NCBI GenBank assembly: GCA_963170055.1
Contig: CAUJGJ010000085.1
Coordinates: 1,255,201-1,265,200, forward strand
Reading direction: 5' to 3'
Source of the DNA: Halisarca cf. caerulea
Taxonomy: Eukaryota; Porifera; Demospongiae; Chondrillida; Halisarcidae
Length of the DNA stretch: 10,000 nt
Both the position numbers and the translations under genes were made by a program. Below, one piece after another: positions 6,673-10,000 of the stretch. Positions within the stretch are counted from its first letter, which is position 1. The number at the start of each line of letters is the position of its first letter. The notes under the pieces are model-generated. The model was not told the origin of the DNA. It searched no databases and saw only the letters and a list, made by a program, of their open reading frames with translations.

Positions 6673-7008
6673 CAGCGGAGCTTCTTACAACAAACTCCCC
6701 TAATAGTGGAAACCTCTCTATAACAGACTGCTTCCATCGGTCCAGATAGATTGCTATGCATATAAAATAACCTCTGAATAGTGGAAACCTCTGTATAACA
6801 AACCATTTTACAGTCCTCAAAGTATCTATTATACAGTAGAACCTCTGTATAACGGACACTTTGGAACCTGAAAAACAGTTTGTTATACAGAGGTTTCCAC
6901 TATTCAGACATTATTTTATATGTATAACAATCTGCTGGACCGATGGAAGCAGTCTGTTATAAAGAGGTTTTCACTATTTGGGGAGTTTGTTATAGAGGTT
7001 CCTCTGTG
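6673..7008. mobile_element. Palindromic pogo/Tigger-like MITE
   Basis: The left half (6673-6803) is an inverted copy of the right half (6878-7008), about 131 bases per arm, including CTGCTTCCATCGGTCCAG and its complement. A 74-base spacer separates them. Both ends lie next to TA (6671-6672, 7009-7010), matching Tc1/mariner-pogo target preference. Each arm holds two copies of an AACCTCTNTATAACARAC motif. The spacer contains a third, TACAGTAGAACCTCTGTATA at 6832, in the typical terminal form, so the element may be compound. No transposase. Confidence 0.75.
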
Positions 7009-7091
7009 TACATAATGTACATGCATGTCAGTGGCGGAAGAGAGGGCGAGCATTAGATGTCAGAGAAGAGGACATACACACATACACACAT

Positions 7092-7127
7092 ATACGTACG
7101 TACGTACGTACGTACGTACGTACGTAT
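7092..7127. repeat. (ACGT)n tetranucleotide repeat
   Basis: About eight units of ACGT in a row, bounded by TAT on each side. The tract is fully self-complementary. Confidence 0.95.
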
Positions 7128-7176
7128 GTGTGTACACAAAGAAGAGCACAGGTACATATACTCGTCAAAAAACAAA

Positions 7177-7238
7177 GGGGCTAGGTGGGTATCAGTATGC
7201 TTACACAGGGGCTAGGTGGGTATCAGTATGCTTACACA
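7177..7238. repeat. 31-bp direct tandem duplication
   Basis: GGGGCTAGGTGGGTATCAGT and the following 11 bases occur at 7177-7207 and again, identically, at 7208-7238, a recent duplication. No function is evident. Confidence 0.92.
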
Positions 7239-7372
7239 CACGTGTACATTGTCTCGTAAATTCAAGGGAGCCCTAAATAAAGCCCTATATAAATGGCATA
7301 CTATAACATTCATTGGAATGCAATGTGTACTTCATATACACATATATACACTCATACAGCTCCCATGGAAAC

Positions 7373-7411
7373 TGATATATCCATGTGTACGTATGTAAAC
7401 ATGGATATATC

Positions 7412-7412
<1 letters not shown>
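7373..7412. repeat. Perfect hairpin, 14-bp arms
   Basis: TGATATATCCATGT (7373-7386) and ACATGGATATATCA (7399-7412) are exact complements with a 12-base loop. The right arm runs directly into the CA microsatellite. Confidence 0.9.
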
Positions 7413-7504
<92 letters not shown>

Positions 7505-7533
7505 CACACGCACACACATAAACACATCGCGCG

Positions 7534-7608
<75 letters not shown>
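7412..7608. repeat. (CA)n microsatellite with (CG)n core
   Basis: Long nearly pure CA tract broken by ATCACACGCAC and by CGCGCGCGCGCGCG at about 7528-7542. Alternating purine-pyrimidine runs throughout. Confidence 0.95.
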
Positions 7609-7611
<3 letters not shown>

Positions 7612-7829
7612 GTGCACTTGCACAGGTGAAAGTGGTAAATGAGAATGTGTCATCGACAAATAGACAGTACACGCTTTCACTGGAAATTCCTAAGAGCAAG
7701 ACATTGTAAACAATTACTCATGCAACAGTACAAACAAGTCCGATGTCAGTAGCTTCACGGATGCGGCCCTTGTTCACTTTCATCACAGTTTTTAACATAG
7801 GGACACACATGCAAGCATGCAGTGATGTA
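7609..7829. other. Intergenic, no gene seen
   Basis: Unique-looking sequence between the microsatellite and the 91-bp element. It contains a GCAAGCATGC palindrome-like stretch near 7811. No frame of note. Confidence 0.4.
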
Positions 7830-8365
7830 CAGTGGAACTTGCTCACTGGTTTAGTACATACTCCTGGATAGTAAGTACTCCTCGTTCTGTCCCTGTGTAT
7901 ACCTCATGTACATAAACCAACCCTGATAGTAAGTACCTGGTTTAGTACATACTTCTGGATAGTAAGTAGTCCTCATTCTGTCCCTGTGTATACCTTATGT
8001 ACATAAACCAACCCTGATAGTAAGTACCTGGTTTAGTACATACTTCTGGATAGTAAGTAGTCCTCATTCTGTCCCTGTGTATACCTTATGTACATAAACC
8101 AACCCTGATAGTAAGTACCTGGTTTAGTACATACTCCTGGATAGTAAGTACTCCTCATTCTGTCCCTGTGTATACCTCATGTACATAAACCAACCCTGAT
8201 AGTAAGTACCTGGTTTAGTACACACTCCTGGATAGCAAGTACTCCTCATTCTGTCCCTGTGTATGCCTCATGTACATAAACCAACCCTGGTAGTAAGTAC
8301 CTCTGATAATAAGTACTGATTTTGTGTCCCCTTCGAGGTATGTATGTACGAAGCAAGTTTCACTG
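7830..8365. mobile_element. Non-autonomous pogo-like element carrying a 91-bp satellite
   Basis: The left end CAGTGGAACTTGCTCAC (from 7830) and the right end GAAGCAAGTTTCACTG (to 8365) are terminal inverted repeats (CAGTGRAACTTGCT). Each is flanked by TA (7828-7829 and 8366-8367), the target duplication expected of Tc1/mariner-pogo transposons. The 536-base interior is almost wholly the 91-bp array plus a short tail. No transposase ORF; it would depend on an enzyme supplied in trans. Confidence 0.75.
7846..8300. repeat. 91-bp minisatellite, five copies
   Basis: Units start CTGGTTTAGTACATACTYCT at 7846, 7937, 8028, 8119 and 8210. Copies differ by a few transitions (CTCCTG/CTTCTG, ACCTCATG/ACCTTATG). 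Each unit carries two GATAGTAAGTA motifs (one GATAGCAAGTA in the last copy), so the unit itself is a diverged dimer. Confidence 0.95.
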
Positions 8366-8367
8366 TA

Positions 8368-8761
8368 CATAGATTGTATGGGGTACACGGTGCGTACGTA
8401 TGTACGTATACATGTACCAGAGTTAGTACTGGGGAACCAAACACAAAACGCAACAAATGTGCTGAAAATTCATCACTAAGCATTTGAGATAATTGCATGT
8501 ATATGAGTAACCCCCGCTGCCCACCGCAGCACCACAACCATCCTGTTATACACTTGACTCAAAGTGAACAACTTGAGCAAGAAAGTCCCCATTTAATCGT
8601 CACAGAGCAGTTACTGTAAGAAATTCTGCCATACATAAAGTCCATAGTAGCATTAGCTTACATTAGAGCTGGTCTATGTAGATTAATAGTTTTATTGTAT
8701 CTGGTTATTCATAGAAAGAATTGTGTCTTCAGTGCTTGATCAATTTATGGACACACAAACA

Positions 8762-8764
<3 letters not shown>
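8368..8764. other. Intergenic, possible 3' flank of a minus-strand gene
   Basis: No supported gene. Near 8390-8415 is a GTACGTATGTACGTATACATG stretch. At 8696-8691 the minus strand reads AATAAA, a candidate polyadenylation signal that would suit a gene ending after the candidate exon at 8843-8920. No GT-rich downstream element could be judged. Confidence 0.3.
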
Positions 8765-8817
<53 letters not shown>

Positions 8818-8839
8818 AACACACACACAAACACACACA
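8765..8839. repeat. (CA)n microsatellite
   Basis: About 75 bases of CA with a few A insertions (ATAAACAC, ACAAACAC). It directly abuts the candidate minus-strand exon at 8843. Confidence 0.93.
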
Positions 8840-8842
8840 GAC

Positions 8843-8920
8843 CTCTTCTTCCTCTGCTTCGTATGAGGCGTTAGCGGAACAAATTGTTCCTGGTTGAAAG
8901 GCAAGACCTTGAAGCTTACT
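8843..8920 (-). CDS. Candidate internal exon, hypothetical
   Basis: On the minus strand a strong 3' splice acceptor (a pyrimidine-rich stretch ending CTTCTGCTCCACCAG, AG at 8922-8921) precedes a 78-base segment. The segment ends at GAAGAAGAG followed by GTCTGT, a weak donor, and then the TG repeat. Two frames are open. One reads SKLQGLAFQPG...EAEEEE, and the other reads VSFKVLPFNQEQFVPLTP followed by HTKQRKKR. The first frame also extends upstream as a hydrophobic, signal-like stretch (LWFIPFLSFLLLHQ), but that part is probably the pyrimidine tract itself: it starts with TTG, close behind an in-frame TGA. No family recognised. A GTGAGT donor at 9357-9352 could belong to the preceding exon. 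Confidence 0.25.
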
Positions 8921-9182
8921 CTGGTGGAGCAGAAGAAAGGAAAGAAAAGGGATGAACCACAGAGAAACAGCCAAAAGAGATCAATAGTAAGATTACAAGA
9001 CTTAGTTAAGTGGGTTTCAACGGCATAACGCTTTTTTCGTCTACACCAAATCCAGAAGAGTTTCTAGGGCAAATATTCGAGTTGATTTAGATAATAGAGA
9101 AGACCTGAATTAGTTTCTTTGAAACAACAATAGGATTAGCCTGCGATGAAGAGAATCGAAGTCAAAGCGGTTCTTCTTTGAA
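8921..9182. other. Unique DNA, possibly intronic
   Basis: Lacks repeats. On the minus strand it contains a second acceptor-like site (GATTCTCTTCATCGCAG, AG at 9142-9141) followed by a short open stretch (ANPIVVSKKLIQ), which could be a micro-exon but has a poor donor. No other feature seen. Confidence 0.25.
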
Positions 9183-9596
9183 ATGGAGAAGGTAGGATTT
9201 GACTCCAAGACTTCAACACACAGCCCTACTAGCTGCAGCACCGCTGATTTCACGAACCATGCAGTACACAAACACACGGTTCGTCTTTCACTGGAAATCT
9301 CGCACGCTCGTGCGGTACAACGAATCACGGGAGGTACGCTACAAAAAACCAACTCACCTTCGACATGCCCGAATTACAGGTGGATTCCACAGCGAAACGA
9401 GCTACAAGGCACCGCCTCAGATCAACTATATGTCGGTGAAATACGATCTACCTCTTCTAATGGACAAACTGCCATAGACCGTACGGGAATACTGTCCCGA
9501 CAAACTACTGTATTAGCACGAGATCAAGAAGTATGCGGAAACGAAAACGAATGGGTATCCGGAATAATTAATAGTATTCATAGTGGGGCAGCATAA
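9183..9596 (+). CDS. Hypothetical protein, 137 aa
   Basis: An ATG-initiated frame of 137 codons ends in TAA. The start context (GAAATGG: purine at -3, G at +4) is favourable for eukaryotic initiation. The protein is hydrophilic with balanced composition, rich in Ser, Thr and Asn. It has no membrane segment, no repeats, and only four cysteines. The second half (about residues 68-137, LQGTASDQLYVGEIRSTSS onwards) looks most protein-like. I recognise no domain. Alternatives: an acceptor-like TTACAG before position 9381 could make the second half an exon, and the minus strand carries a GTGAGT donor at 9357-9352, which would put an exon boundary of an opposite-strand gene inside this ORF. It lies in the only repeat-poor stretch of the window, which supports some function. 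Length alone is only weak evidence of coding. Confidence 0.35.
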   Translation: MEKVGFDSKTSTHSPTSCSTADFTNHAVHKHTVRLSLEISHARAVQRITGGTLQKTNSPSTCPNYRWIPQRNELQGTASDQLYVGEIRSTSSNGQTAIDRTGILSRQTTVLARDQEVCGNENEWVSGIINSIHSGAA

Positions 9597-9894
9597 TGTA
9601 TGAAAATAGGCGGTACTTATCATGGGAATCACATCATTGTGGATACGCTTTGTGATAGCTCGCATTCCCTGCATATCATTTAGTCGTAACATCGATCACC
9701 CTATAGGGATCAGAGTCATGTTTGAAGCACGATTTGGACCTTTGTAGAACTATTTGCCCTTGCTTTCAGTCCCATATATGCATTGATCCCAATCAACATG
9801 CAAACTATGGACCTGATTAATTACGTGTACGATTAATAGATAGCTAGATTTTCTATTTTTTATCTTTTCTGTGTTTATATTGTATGGTATATGT
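9597..9894. other. Non-coding, likely 3' flank
   Basis: AT-rich sequence without long frames. It could be the 3' UTR of the 9183-9596 ORF or the 3' UTR of the retroelement whose tail follows. No canonical AATAAA was seen on the plus strand. Confidence 0.35.
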
Positions 9895-9990
9895 ATAGTG
9901 CTGCATGGGACCACACTAAGTCCATGCAATAGAGTGCCTTATAGCACGATGCACTGGAATATATAATTATTGATTGATTGATCGATTGAT
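9895..9990 (+). mobile_element. LINE/SINE-like 3' end: stem-loop plus (ATTG)n tail
   Basis: GCATGGGA (9903-9910) and TCCATGC (9921-9927) form a 7-bp stem with one bulge and a 10-base loop. About 40 bases later the sequence ends in ATTGATTGATTGATCGATTG (from 9969). A 3' stem-loop followed by short tandem ATTG-type repeats instead of poly(A) is typical of L2/CR1-like LINEs and the SINEs that borrow their ends. The element's 5' boundary is not visible, and no reverse transcriptase frame was found upstream. Confidence 0.45.
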
Positions 9991-10000
9991 ATAATATTAT

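Noticed and set aside
7846..8300. CRISPR array
   Set aside because: The 91-bp units are contiguous with no unique spacers and the context is eukaryotic; the same applies to the 63-bp and 17-bp arrays.
8729..8974. Secreted protein with an N-terminal signal-like hydrophobic stretch
   Set aside because: The first codon is TTG just behind a stop, the hydrophobic part coincides with a splice-acceptor pyrimidine tract, and the C-terminal half is TG repeat.

Overview
This window looks like repeat-dense, mostly non-coding nuclear DNA from an animal, not a prokaryote. It holds long (CA/TG)n microsatellites, many inverted-repeat elements ending in CAGT...ACTG next to TA, several minisatellites, a tRNA-derived SINE with target-site duplications, and no run of closely packed long ORFs. 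The style (GTAC/TGTACATAC-rich DNA, abundant pogo/Tigger-like MITE ends such as AACCTCTGTAATCTGACA) would fit a marine invertebrate, perhaps a sponge. That assignment is a tentative impression, not shown by the sequence. Layout: 1-300 holds one plausible minus-strand exon. 300-1175 is old transposon-derived DNA with a ~120-bp hairpin at 947-1068 and a diverged repeat pair. 1465-1812 has CCACCTGTCTA-type repeats and a possible 151-bp MITE. 1905-2090 is a GTACAGTG/GTACATAC minisatellite. 2322-2600 is a TG microsatellite. 2683-2780 is a small inverted repeat. 3213-3448 is a hairpin element with a hammerhead-like core motif in its loop, flanked by 14-bp direct repeats. 3655-3855 is a tRNA-type SINE between perfect 12-bp duplications. 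4019-4162 is a CA microsatellite. 4341-5045 holds 63-bp and 70-bp minisatellites that share one core, separated by a near-perfect palindrome. 5376-5650 is CA-rich. 5899-6355 is a MITE-like unit carrying twelve 17-bp repeats. 6440-6642 is an ACATGCACATT minisatellite. 6673-7008 is a long palindromic MITE. 7092-7127 is (ACGT)n. 7373-7608 is a hairpin followed by CA and CG repeats. 7830-8365 is a TA-flanked CAGTG...CACTG element made largely of five 91-bp repeats. 8765-8839 is CA-rich. 8840-9900 is the least repetitive stretch and holds the best coding candidates. 9895-9990 resembles a LINE/SINE 3' end. The common thread is the repeated growth of minisatellite arrays out of transposon-terminal sequence: the 63-, 70-, 91- and 17-bp arrays and the 131-bp palindrome arms all contain or abut one of two related motifs. 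No gene can be named with confidence. The coding candidates are an ATG-initiated 137-codon ORF (9183-9596, +), a possible exon at 81-256 (-), and a splice-flanked segment at 8843-8920 (-).
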